Origin: Straminergon stramineum
Lineage: Eukaryota; Streptophyta; Bryopsida; Hypnales; Calliergonaceae
Assembly (NCBI GenBank): GCA_963920665.1
Contig: OY987265.1
Span: 22,759,001 to 22,823,000, forward strand
Length of the DNA: 64,000 bases
Direction of reading: 5' to 3'
Shown: positions 1-12,936 of the stretch, piece after piece
How positions within the stretch are numbered: position 1 is the stretch's first letter
Layout: every line of letters begins with the position of its first letter
Position numbers and translations under genes: made by a program
Notes under the pieces: model-generated
The model's database searches: none
What the model saw: the letters and a program-made list of their open reading frames with translations, nothing else
What the model was told of the DNA's origin: nothing

Positions 1-201
1 GAAGCATTCCCTGGGTTCACAACATCGGCAACCGAGCTTTGTGGTAGACATGAATATGACATGGTCACATACATGTGCTCGTACGCAAAACTAAAGGCCA
101 GAACTAGTCCTTTCTCCTGAGAATGGCTTTAACATCTCTGTCAAGGACAATTTCTTCTTCTTGTACTGGAAAACCCCAACGTCTTCATGAGCGGCGATGT
201 C

Positions 202-600
202 CTATAGTGCTTGTTTACCTGCTGTAGTACCACACTGCAATTCTAGTGCCCTGAACTCAGAAAACGCTGCATCCACCTTGGACTGAAAACTGCCTTTCCA
301 CTTATAATTTTCAGCCTTCGTTGTAGCTTGTACAATTAGATTCTTATTTGTATGGTTCGGTATTGATTCCAACTTCCCACATTGCAAAATAGAATACGAG
401 GAATGCACATTCTTCTCAAAGTTCACATCCTGTACAGAAGTAGTGGACCCTAGTGCCAAAGTGTTGTCCTTTGAATGAGCTTCATGATTGGCTAATGAAG
501 TGTGGCACTTATCGCTGTCCTCTTTTGTATTTGGACTTCGCACTACTTTTTTCCTTTTCCGAAACAAAGGTGCAGCTCTGAGGACTCTATTCTTCTTCAT
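202..600 (-). CDS. Hypothetical basic protein ORF, 132 aa
   Basis: This open frame starts at an ATG (600-598) and runs 132 residues. I do not recognise a family. The first 20 residues are strongly basic (an RKRKK cluster near residue 14), which would fit a nuclear localisation signal. The rest is hydrophilic with no membrane segment. The basic cluster followed by a Ser/Glu/Asp stretch resembles, in composition only, the start of the plus-strand gene of the CACTA element near 25.2-25.5 kb, so it may be an exon of another transposon gene. It could also be a chance ORF. Confidence 0.25.
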   Translation of the reverse strand: MKKNRVLRAAPLFRKRKKVVRSPNTKEDSDKCHTSLANHEAHSKDNTLALGSTTSVQDVNFEKNVHSSYSILQCGKLESIPNHTNKNLIVQATTKAENYKWKGSFQSKVDAAFSEFRALELQCGTTAGKQAL

Positions 601-2439
601 CGTTCAATACGATCAAAAAACTGGTTGATTACATACAAAATTTCAGTGCATGCATGGAACGTACTACCTAAACAATCTCCTACAATAGGAAAGACAGAAG
701 GAAATAGTGAGACAAGTAAAGAAGGTCACCTAATTGGTATAATGAAGCTTTTGTCGCGACCAATCCTTCGTGTCCGCCCACTTGCTATCCACAGGCAGAC
801 GATTAGAGAACTTCCCCTTTTCCCCTTCTCTCTACTTTGATCCCAATAAAATTTATAAACGATGAAGCGTTCTTCTCTATGCAAGGCTTGGTACACATGA
901 ACAACAATTTAGCTAGTAATCCATAAGGATAGAGCAGAAGAGTGTAGGGCACATGATCGTCTCAAACATGCCTGGCTTCCTCAGCCTAAGATATCATGTG
1001 GAGGATAGTTGTTGCCGCCGCCGACATTGTTTTTTATTCCTTCTTCAATTTTGGATTGTTATTCTTCATGCTTTAAGGAACTCTCTTCAAAATAGTCTTC
1101 TTCACATGAGCATCAACTACAGCAATAGTATTTTATAGGAGAGGATAATGAAGTAGGAGGTGCTGACGTTTCCATTAACACAGAACCCGTACTAAATAAA
1201 TGACAGAGAACTCATAAAGTATTGACAACCCTTGCCCCTTGGAGTGCTTGTACTTCCCACGCTATCCCTGAATACCTAGGCCACTCTAGAGCCATTCCAG
1301 ACAGTAAGAAAGGTACTCTACAAGTAACGAAGTAGTCCCTCTTCTCATATACTGTATAATTCATGTTGTCACTGGTCCGACTTGCTTTTCCTACTTCTGA
1401 CTATCGTCTAATTATCCATACCACCAACCACTGTGGTATGCGTGATTGCAGAGCAGTTATATTTCCTCTGTGAATGCGAAACGCAATTGGAAGTCCGCTT
1501 CAACTTATCATGTTATGAGCATTATAATGTTCAAACCGTACTCTGCTTTACAAGAAGTGAATGACGTACATGGAACAAGCAGTATAAGGCATGTTGCTAA
1601 GCCAACTCCCAGAATTATAGACAAGAATGGTCTTGCTATTTCTACAAAGGGCATTCCGTTGTACTTCCAAAGGAGCACTTGTGGTGACTATAGGTTGACG
1701 AATACAAAACTGACAAGCATGCCTATGTTGTACTAGCGCTACTACTCATAGGGATACGTCAGTGAATTGCTCATGCTGAAGTCCTTCTCTCAAAAAAGCA
1801 TTCTTGTTGTATTCTAGAAGTCTATGGGGTTCACTTCAAAATGGTAGACTTCAACTTCGCTAGTTTGTCATTGGTAATGTCAGTAGGGTGCACAATAGAT
1901 TACACCAAAAAACTTCTATAGTTCTGTGACTAACATACTAGCTTCGCTGCTTTAAGCATGATGTTGCCTATACCTAGGTACACTTGACAATGCTTATGCT
2001 CCAAAGTGACCCTTATCAAAAGAACCTAGAAAATCGAATTCCTTCAAGCTCTACTCCTATGTAATGCGTCATTGTACTGTTATCTAATGCAATCTCATGT
2101 ACACAATGAGGCAAAAACGTTTACCACATCCTCGTATGCTTCATGCTCATGTTTCTCAAAATGTTTGGATGTTATATTCCTTCGGCTTGTCCTCCGCCAT
2201 TAGATTGTCCCTTCCATACTTTCTTCTTCACATTGAAAGCTCAGAAGTTCTGAGGAGAACTTCTGAAGTTGCAGTATGGCATGTAGAATGCCATGTACCT
2301 TCAACATATGCACCACAATTGTGTGTGTAGTACGCTACCATTGTTCTTCACTTGCCAAGATCTGTTGTCAGTATTGCACAAACACTATAGCAATATTTGA
2401 AGTCCAGGAAATTGCCAATCACGACCTACATCTAACATT
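601..2439. other. No recognisable gene
   Basis: Only short unconvincing frames occur. The missing left end of the first CACTA-type gene set would be expected here (the intact second copy has about 1.1 kb between transposase end and terminus once its LTR insertion is removed), but I found no CACTATAAGAAAC-like terminus. Confidence 0.4.
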
Positions 2440-5400
2440 TTCAGGTTTGGCCTTCCAATCTTCACATCCCCACGCCGCCCTTGCACTTCAGTTCCACAAA
2501 CCACCTTCCACATTCCTCTTGTACTGTGATTTTTCTAGACATCGTCTGAGAAAAATACTTGCTGACATTGAGTTGGGAAGGCAAAGGAATGTGGCCCTAG
2601 TGGAAGTGGGTTTCTGAAATTAGCCAAGGTAAATCCATATTGGTCTCGAGCGACGTTTGCATTGACAGCGCCTTCTTTTGATTGTATCCATGAACACACC
2701 AACACAACACAACAGTGACTACGGTAGTTAAGCTCTATAATCTCCTCTATCCAACCAACATACTCGTTCGTTTTGAATCTTCCATGCTTGTTGAAGGCCC
2801 TCCCCCCTACTTCTCGTAATACTGATGCGGCTATGGCACTGTCGCATGTTACTTTCTCCTCCTCCGTGGTTCTTACTCACAAGTGCATGCCATGAGCATA
2901 CATGGCGCGATACGATGTTGCTTGAATTTCTGGTAGTTGCGACGCTTCTAGTACGTCTTTTGACGGTGGAGTACAACCATGCTTTGCCTTCTCCACCTCA
3001 GTTGTAAGCCACTCTGAAAACTTCGGTAGTCTACGATATTCCTGCGGATAAAGAATGGCATTATGATTGCCAAATCGTCGTTGATATTCTTGTGTGAATA
3101 TATCTCGGTCACGGCCTCACTTGGCACATGCAATGTCATATTTCCTACACATCCGCAGTGATCTCACATCATGTTTCATCCTTCTATACAAGCATGTCTG
3201 ACCATCCAATTACATACGTACTTCATACCACATGACATTATGGAGGTTCTAACATAGCAACTTTGGAGAATGACATGCATCGGCACGCATGTAGTTCGTG
3301 GGTTGCGTTAGCTACATCATTGTTTTCTCCTCCTGCTCAAAATACTTTCTCTGAGGCATGTCACTCAGTACCGTTGCATAGAGAGGCAGATAGTGCCTCT
3401 TCACAAAATTCTTTCAATGTTTTCCCTAGCTACTAGCTACTGCTGATCTATGGAGTGTTGGATACATACTCTCTCCAATCATCAAAGTCCGCAAAGTTGT
3501 TCAGAACAAAGTCGTGCACCCACATCCGGAATTGCATTGACATGGATTTGGGCCTACCACTGCCTTGCAACATTTCGTCATTCATCCGCTGCTCCTCTTT
3601 GTCGTCCCACACACGATGAGTCATTCCTTGAAAGCGCTGCATGTACTCCGTGCAGTAACCCAAGGTCTCTGACATTGAATATCCCTCTCCCATGCTTGCT
3701 TCTGGTCTTGCATAAGTTCGAACATAATCTTTCAAAGTCTTCATATACCTCTCTATTGGATACATCCATCGGCAATGCACTAGACCACATATATACAATT
3801 CTTCTACTAAATGGATCATCAAATGTGACATGATGTCCATAAAAGTAGGTGGAAATACTTTCTCTAGTAGGCATAGTGCTTCCGCTGCGTCGGTGATATC
3901 TGCATCTCTTTCAGCAATTTTTATTTCACGAGCACATAGTCTATGAAAAACACGACTCACTTTCATGACTACTTGTCGAACTTCATCCTTTAGAACACCA
4001 CGCAATGCCAGAGGAAGAATCTGTAAGTACATGGACATTATTAATTTCTTAGGATATTTGTCTTCTGTGAATAGAGTACTACATTTCACTTTGCCACCTG
4101 CAACGAATGACATGTGCTCTCAATGTACACCCTCTTATTCGTTGTGTCCTCACTTTCTCTATGGAATTTCAAACTGTGTGTTCATTAGGAACAAGGCACC
4201 TCCTTATAGGTTCCTCCCTTCCATGTACCCCTACTATAGTTGCACATGTACTTCAAATGTTCTCGTAATTATTCTCAAACATGTACTTTGAACTCACCAT
4301 GCTCACAAGACTACATTGTCACGATGAAGAAACTAGTATTTCGTAGTCATTGATTCCAACATTTTCGAGGTAATTAAACATGTTCGGTACGTGGGAAACA
4401 CTTACTTGTTGCATGAGCACATGAAAGTCATGGGACTTCATGTATCGGAGCTTCCCTTCCTATAGACACTTATGGATGGCACCCACATAATTTGTTGGAG
4501 TTTTCAAGTTCCTTATTACATCCATCACTGTTGTTCACTTGCTTGGGGTGAGGATGTAAGGAGCTGTAGGCATGTGGAATGCGTCAGACTGCTTCTGTGA
4601 AGGACCTAGCCACAACTGACTTCGAATTCTCATTGCTTCCATGTCTTCCTTGCTTCCTATGGAATCCTTCATTCCCAAAAGCGTTTTTAGGAAGTTCTCG
4701 CACAAATTCTTCTCACAATGCATGGGATCTAGTAAGTGCCGTGCCAGCAGATTCAGCACAACATGAGCCACCATGTTGTATGTTCAATATTTTTGTCCCG
4801 AACAGAGTGTCCAACACTAAACATCCCTATGCAATTACACATATTATTGCTCCACATTCATGGTACAGATGCTGTATACATAATGTATATTCAAAGCCAT
4901 GAAGGTCAACTTTCCAACGTTTCTTATAATGCTGAACAAGATTTCATTTTTCCCATACTTCTGAACGTACTGACATAGAATTTGCAAACATCACAACAGA
5001 ACCGTGTTACGACATGCGTCTACACATTGTAGACGTTTTATTACCTGCAAGTCACTACCTTTGTGTTTTCTCTCAAAACTATTGTTCAAAGTTCATGTAT
5101 GCACTTCCTGTATTCTTTGGAATTCACGCCTCCCTTATTGCTTGTTTGTGTTCCGTCTTCAGCATAGTTTTCCTGAAAGCCGACTCTCCCTACATGCATG
5201 CATGGTTCCCTAATACCAATTCCTTGACATGCTGTCAACGATAGTAGCAACATTGACAAGGATTGTTTTCAATTGCATTGGAATAGATACTCTGCAGTAC
5301 TTGCGGCATAGAAGTCTGCATGTCCATGAAGTGTGAGAACTAATTCACTAAGAAAGGACTTCCACAAAGGAATTTCGGCATGAAAAGTTCATGCACGACT

Positions 5401-7530
5401 ACTTTCTTATTCAAATGTGCTATTCTTGAGAACATTGATGCCAAGTGTGTTCTTCCATACAACATTTCATAGTTCTTCTCTAAACATGAACTTCAAGTAC
5501 CACCATGAACTTTATCAACTGACGCTGCATTTCTTTAACCTACCCATGAAAAATGACACTCAATATAACAAACATACATTCATTAGCATTCTGACATCCA
5601 GTTTTCTGTCCATGAACATGGTCATAATTATAATGTACATTTGCAAACGACTGCATATATTATTCATGACAAACAAATATGTTGACGATGCACATGTTTC
5701 TATTTGGAACATCCACTCCACGGTGTGCCCCACTGATCACTTAGTACAAGAACGAATACTCATGCGTCAATACAAAGGACACATGCTCCTGGACACTCAC
5801 TTTTGTTATCGAACATTCTCACCTTCCAGTATGGAAGCTCATTTAATGCACTATCACATTTCACGCCATGAGCATGCACTGGATCTTGGTCGCCACCACT
5901 TAAGCCGCCTCTTGCAATGTATGCTTCTCGTTCTATGGCACACTGTTTTGTTTCCTCTGCATTCATCTGCTTGGGAGCACTTCTTAGTTCCACCTCCCCG
6001 TTGAAGTCAAGGTTCCTACGATATGGATGTCGCCTGCTTGTCCATCTCCTCCCTCCACCGTACACGATTTTCCTACCCTTCACTTTCTGCTGTGCATCTA
6101 GTTTGTTTCTTGATTTTGCCATCCTTGCATCTGTGGCCGGTCCACATACTGTGCAACCTTTATACCCATGGGTACACAATCCGGATATGAGGCCGTATGC
6201 TGGGTAGTCAGATATCATCCACATTAAGAGGCCTCGTAGTGTGAATCGCTACTCCCCAAGTGGCTTTGAAAAATCTTGACAAGGCACTCCTTTCCATAGT
6301 TCTTGTAACTCTTCCAATACCGGGCGAATGAAGACGTCTATGTTTTCATTAGTAGGGGAGAGCTTACCCGAAATGAGGATACTTAATTGCATGAAGAATT
6401 TTTTGGTCACCAAATACGGAGGCAAGTTGTACATTAGCAATAGGACGGGCCAAGTGGAGTGATTGGTATTAGAATGAGGGAAAGGATTGACACCATCCAA
6501 GGACATGCTAAACTTGAGGTTCCTGCCGTCCTTTGCAAATGAGGGATCTACATTTCTGTCTATATGTTTCCATGCTAGGCTGTCGGCAACTGACTTCATG
6601 ACACCTTCTTCCATGTTTGGATGGTCGGTGTGGAATCTCAACATCTCTGCAATTGAAGGAGAGCGGTACATTCGCTGTAGTCTTGGGATGATAGGAAAGT
6701 GGCATATTACTCTGGCAGGTACCACATCAGATCCTGCTATATATCGGGACTTTCTGCACTTCGAGTTTGGACATTCTTTTGCATGTTCATGCGGACCACA
6801 ATACAATAAACATCCATCGGGACAAGTATGAATGATATTGTAATTAAATCCCAACTTCCGTATGAGTTTTCGGGCCTCATAATGATTGTTAGGCAGCATG
6901 TTGTCCCTTGGCAATAATACAATCGACAAATACTTCAACAATTCATCTACATACGCGTTGCTAACGCCATGTACAACAGCCATGTTGATGAGGACAATTG
7001 TCACTGAAATGATGCTCACGTTTATACCCTTGTATATTGGATTAGTTGCTTGTCAGTATAAAGCATGCAATGCTTCCATTTGGTCGGACATATCGGTAGC
7101 TTCACATACCTCCTGTACATCCTGTGCAGTATCCTCCCTCAAACGGTCCTCTTCATCAAAAGCATTGAAGATCTACCTTTGAACATCATGGTAGGGGTCA
7201 AGATGCTCAACATACTTTGTGCGTATATCTTCATCATCAAATACATTGGGCTCTGGAAATCTATCCCCGCATGCATTCACTCGTATTCCCTGCGATGGAT
7301 ATCCATTTGCCAGATCTCCATCCACCATGGATCGCATCAAGAATGGATCATGCTTGTATTGGCAAAGGTGCCATTGTATAGTGGGAATGTTGTACCGGCG
7401 GCCACCTTGGCATTTTCAACACGGGCAACGAAATGATTCATAGCCATTTTCTCTAGCAAGTAGCAACCCGAAGTTCTGTTTCTAGAATCAAATCCTCTGG
7501 AGGAATGTGTAAGCCAATGTCCGTAGCCAT
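2440..7530 (-). pseudogene. CACTA (En/Spm) TNP2-type transposase, decayed copy 1
   Basis: This is a degenerate transposase of the plant TNP2 family, which in active elements binds the ends and cuts the element out. Reading the minus strand: an N-terminal Transpos_assoc-like region (7530 to about 7200, motif RCPC), a Cys-rich ribbon (CPDGC...CPNSKC, about 6750-6835), the tnp2 core (LDGVNPF near 6495; IDVFIRPVLEEL; SDYPAYG), the MHCEKN block (about 4720), a DUF4218-like part (3470-4020, with HCRWMYPIERYMKTLK) and a DUF4216-like part (2440-3140: YVGWIEEIIELNY, YGFTLANF). Introns are visible at 4021-4405 (GTAAGT...ACAG) and from 5822 (GTGAGA) to about 4770, and a donor GTATGT lies at 3469. Lesions include a frameshift near 7455 and in-frame stops after RCPC, in QR*IF, LY*QAT, E*RF (6249-6251), PSK*TT, CL*EG, MHL*VR and DDV*K. 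It cannot be functional. Assignment rests on motif order and alignment to copy 2 at 18.8-23.2 kb. Confidence 0.9.
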
Positions 7531-10500
7531 TGAATATGAAATGACTGCCCCAACTGTGAATTGCTCTCTCTCCACTTATAGAAGATAATTTCTGCAGGGA
7601 ATGCCATTACTATAGTAAGTAACATTCTTTCAAATAGTAGATCGTTTGAGCCATGTATGCAAATAGTAGTTCTGCTTGACACGAAGATTGCCTGTAAATT
7701 TCCCGCCCAATGTGCCTTCTCGAAGTTCTTGTAAAGCTACCAAACTACTGTTCGTCACACTTCTAAGGAATTCTCTCAAAAACATTGACGAAGTACACTT
7801 CCCAGTATGCTTTGCAAAATGCAGTGCATATTATACGCTTAGCAACATACATGTGTAAAAGCCGTGAACAGAAACGCCTAACTCCCTTTAGTTGCACAAG
7901 CACTAATGAGGACCAACACCTCCATTGTGCGCTTCTCATTATTTCGGAAGAGAAATGGCTATAGGTCCATACTATTCTACACTTCCAAAGACTGAATGCT
8001 AGGCAATATGGACACTAACAAAATTGCATGTTCATCAATACATGGTTACCGTAATGTTATATGGTTTACACCAACAACTCACTGCCATGAGATTGTACTA
8101 GCACATTCCTTAGAATACTGTCTTCTCTCTAACGATTTCTTTTACATTTTCCTACAACATGGCCACATGTTGGCAGAAATGATGCGAACACCAGAATGAT
8201 TGCGAGTAGTCATTGACACAGTAGGCTCCATTGACATTCACAAGGTGCAATGTGCGAACCATACCTTTGTCAACCAGAAGCAAAACTTCAATAATTCGTT
8301 CTCTGTCCCATTTGAGAGCTAAGGAAAGAAATTCTAATGATCGGTACGTACTTCGTTCACCTCATATCTGCAACGCCCTTTTTCCCTTCAATGGAGGATA
8401 CAAAGTACTATTGACATTCTTTTTGCCACAGAATCCGACACTTCAGTATTGACCCTTGCAACAATGCCCCTTTCGAACGATTTGGTGAGGATTTCAAATT
8501 CCTTGATCATTCACAAAATAAACAAGTTACTTCCATTCATCAACAACATCATGTAAATTGCAAGTGCCTATTGATAGCAATACGTGTGCCACACTTCGAA
8601 GAAACTAGTGCAATTATGAATATGCATGTCTCCTACAAGTTCCAGTACCGTACACGTCACATTTGAAATGAATGCCCTGCTAAACGTGTAGCACATACAA
8701 ATATTTTGATGAAGAACACACAATGTACGGAACAGAAGGTGCATTGGCTATAGTAGCCATCTTCAAAGAGAGCACACTATCGATTGCATGCAATTACTGT
8801 TACAAGCACAAAAGTTGTGGCAATGTATCTGATATGGCCGAAAATGTGTGCATCGCAATGAGTTTTCTTGAATGGAAAAACCGTAGACTAAACTACTTTT
8901 CATCTTCAGTGGACAAGAACAGACATGTGCAAGCTTAGTCCACTGAAATCGTCTCCAACAACCTTGACACCTACACTTGCATTTGCGTTTGTGCATAGTG
9001 CATACATTCATGTTGGAGTGAAAAGAAAAACTGTCTTCTTCAATTAATTCTGCAATATCGTAGGCTTGTTCCAGGTCACATGCTCCACCATGTGAAACCA
9101 CATGGTGGCACATCGCCATGAAAGAAACATATTCATGACCTTAGTGACTGTAATAGCATGCCTACTTTTGTACTCATACTTCTAGAAATACATTGAGTTG
9201 CATGTTCATTTCCTCCCCTCAATCTTACCTGAATAAGTTCTGTAGTCGGCAATGACAAACTATTATTCAATAAGGCAATTTCCACTCATGTGGCCAACAC
9301 AAAACATTGGAGCTCTTTATGTACCTATAACTAGAGAAGGGTCATATATGCATCAGCGTGGTGTACATTCTATAATGTGGAGAAGGTCATAGTCGGTGTT
9401 GCTATGATCATAAAGAAACTCACATGTGTTATGTGCTTAGTCACACAATACAAAATACTGTGCCATACAAACTTTTGTCTGGATGCTTATCATCCCAAAC
9501 GAAGTTTCAGGGATATCTTGTCTTTTGCTTGTACGTACGACAACATTTGTATGTGTGTTCTTCTCCACCATGCGGCCATTATAAAAACGTAAGATACATG
9601 CCAATTCATCAGTGGCATTTGTAAGTCATGCATAGAAATCGTGATAAATAAATACTATGTCATAATAGCACCTCAAGCATTTGAACTTCTGTTGTCTGCG
9701 TGCATCTTCTACAATGTCCATTGCATACGTGTACTATCATGGGCATCTTCAGTTTTTCATCTCTTCTACGAAATTATACTCTGCAAAATACTACACTGCC
9801 CACTTCTCTCCATTGACATCATTGACTCATTGAGAATGTGTTGTACCTTCGCCTATATATTTATTAATAGTGTACATGGCAGCACTTTGATATGCAGCTC
9901 TACAAAATCGTGATCAGATGTCTATCCATGGATACTTCTTCTAAGTACCGTGAAACATTGAATTACCTACTATGTTTACTGCTACTCGGTAGAATTGTTC
10001 AAGTTCAGAGCAGTGACTTCGACATTCAATTTAAGGTCATCAATACATTGTTCTCGTTCTCCTGAGATGAGCAGGGCACAGAACAATGAGTATGCTTCCA
10101 TATTTGGGTGGGTGAGATTGTTCATTTTCTGCTGCTCTTTCAGAAAGCGGATAGAACACAAACGTATTTTGTAGTGTACTCTTCGAGAGGATGTCATTCA
10201 TTTCTATATTTTAGATTCATTCGTGCACGTTCTTTCTATTAATGTTATGTAACATCTTCTTCCGTATCCCATCTATATTAATAGTGACTCCGTTTGCACA
10301 ATATTCTAGAGCACTACAGTGGTAGGAGAATTTGTTTTCTATACTATCGACAGACGTACACTATCCTTGTCCTCCTTAGTTTCTGAGTTCTCTCCAGCCA
10401 TGTCCGATTCAATCTGAAGGCACCAAATGTGTACCCCTTAAATGTACTAGCAATTACCATTGCCTGACGTAGAAAATAGTGCAGTTCAAGGCTTCCTCTT

Positions 10501-12936
10501 CGTATGTAGGAAGCACAAAAGACTTGAGGAAGACCTCACATATCGTTTGGAAGAGTGAATGTTGTCAATGAGTTGCCCTCTATAATCTACGAGAATGAGA
10601 AGAATTCATAGCAAGTACGATCAACATTTACTATTTCAGGTAGTCAGCGAGCCATGTGACCTTCGTCGATGAGCACTTGCTATTTCCATACTGAATGACT
10701 CTCTACCTTTTCAAAGAAAGAGACCTTAACCTAACGAAGAGCACATGGCACGGTTTCGTAGTACGTGTACCTATATTGATGTGCTTCAACATTCGACCCT
10801 CTCTAGACTTCAAGTCTAGAATTACGAAACCAGAAGGCTGCTTCATGAATTGACAGTAGCATCCTATACTACAAATGCATTATAATAGGAGACAACAACA
10901 TTGTCCCTAACATCACAAGATAGAAGTCATTCTATGAACCACAATCTGCGCCGATGGTAAGGCATTGGAGTTCCTATTTCTTGATAATCAAATGAATTAT
11001 TGCTCCTAATTTGCTTCAACGTGTATTCGCGGCAGTCGTATAAATGGAATCTACCTTTCTAGTGCGACGATGAACACACGTGGCGCTAGGGTTACCTGGC
11101 TCTACTTGTAATTACAACAGTCAAGGACCGTGTCTTTATTGTATACCGTTAGGATGTGATACTGTATCATGGCACCGTCGACTCTTTCAATCCCCTCATG
11201 AAGGCGTGCAACACCAAATATGGAACAAACACCTTACGAGGAAGAGAGGAATGCTAGGAAGAAGGCCCTGCACGACGTTGTGCAACGTACCTTAGTCGAA
11301 GCAGGGTTTGTGGATGCCACACATGTAAGGTGCACTTTCTCAGGAGAATTTCCCGCATTCGTACAAGGTGATTCTACTCTTGTAGGTTGTTGCTGACGCC
11401 GACGACATCGTCAGCACTTGCCAACTGCTATGATGCTACGGAGAAGTAAGAGACCCTATATCGAAGCGGCTCATAAGCTTGACAACGGTAGCTTCAAGTC
11501 TGGAGTAGTGCTACAATCGGTAAATATGTTGCCTCTATAAGTTCTACTTGTATGGATTTCTTAGTAAGTGCAGTGAAGTCATCATGAATTCTACCCTACC
11601 AACCATGGCGTATGCCTCCAATTCTGTGGACGACACAACTGCAACATCTACATGTGTTGCTTGCGTGCAAACTTCGTGTATGGTGCTGCTATCCTCAAAG
11701 CAGACATGTGAGGGTTTGTCGTGTGGTACCCTGCGGACCATGAATGCCACTTTTTTCCCTATCGTGCAGTTCATATTTTGTGTACCCATTAATTGCGAGT
11801 GGTAGGGTTTTCTAGACTATTAGGTCTCTTGTTTCCTTGAAGTGTAGTACCCCATTTAAGAGTTCATAGTGAAGCTAGGGAACACCTAGTTTGCGGTACT
11901 GACATGTTCTATGTGTAGGTCCATCATGGTGAGGGTTTCCGCCTTCTTCCTGCAACACTAGTGACTCATGCATTGTTTGCAAGTGTCTGCAGTTGGAACA
12001 TGCCATAGATTTTGTCCTATGCATGCATAGGAAATTGATCTTCCATGAGCAAGAGATGTCCATTGGAAAGTGATAGAAAGCAAGGCTGAAGGATTCGGAG
12101 ATAGTGCGCATGCTTTTTGTCTTCCATTTCCCTGCCCCTTTGTAATGAATGCACAAAAATAATTCCAGAGGACACAGAAGAGTATAACCTTCAACATGTG
12201 GAGTGTGTAGCTTTCTTGTTGAGTAGTCAGCGTTGAAAACCGTAGGGTTCAAGGTCGACGTTGTTTCCTGTCGAAATTGATTCACAATTGAAGCCGTACA
12301 TGGTGTCTACAAAATACCAAGCACGTTGCTAAGGCATTTTGGTACAATTGTGTGTGCCTGTCGATAAATGACTTCCACGTCTATTTATTATTGACATTCT
12401 GGTCTGCCATGTTAGTTTTAATGTTGTCGTGCTAGCTTGCCGTCACCCCATATTGAAGGAAACCGTACATTAGTTATATTGTAAAATTGGAAGGTAGCAC
12501 AAGTTTCAACAATCGAAGACAACCTTTGTAGTGTCATAAATTTTCTTCAGTCTTTCCTCCCAAACTTCTAGTGCGCACTTTCTTGAACTTGAGGTCTCTC
12601 TGTTTCTTCCTTCGTATATCGAAGTACTTTATCTTGGCTCCCACTTCATAGCTATGAAATCTTCGGATTTTGTGCACTTGTTGGCCGTAGTCGCTCATGA
12701 TGTTAGGTAAGTGCAATTCCAATCGTATCCAGAACATTCAAGTGTATGCAATGCTTACCATGATTGAGTAGGTCGACAACAATGTTGTATTTGCCACTTC
12801 TTTTCTAGGGAAAAAATACAACATTGTGTACTAATTCAGTAGTGAATGGAAACTATGTCTCTACTAACAGATAGTAGAGACCTTCTCACCTTGGCAACGA
12901 AATAGTATGACGACCTCAAGAACATAGAAAGGGAGG
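7531..12936. other. Intergenic part of first CACTA-type gene set; nothing recognised
   Basis: About 5.4 kb separates the divergent transposase and plus-strand gene of copy 1; the corresponding spacer of copy 2 is under 2 kb. No domain-bearing frame is visible apart from the short ORF at 11220-11396. The extra length suggests an insertion or an unrecognised stretch, but I could not define its edges. Confidence 0.4.
11220..11396 (+). CDS. Short ORF or exon, 58 aa, charged helical start
   Basis: This ATG-initiated frame begins MEQTPYEEERNARKK and has a coding-like mix of charged and hydrophobic residues through a GFVDATH segment. A GTAAGG follows directly after the ATH codons (about 11323), so it may be a 5' exon with that as splice donor. 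Its position upstream of the plus-strand CACTA gene at 12.9 kb would suit a first exon of that gene, but no matching segment was found in copy 2. I do not recognise the family. Confidence 0.25.
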   Translation: MEQTPYEEERNARKKALHDVVQRTLVEAGFVDATHVRCTFSGEFPAFVQGDSTLVGCC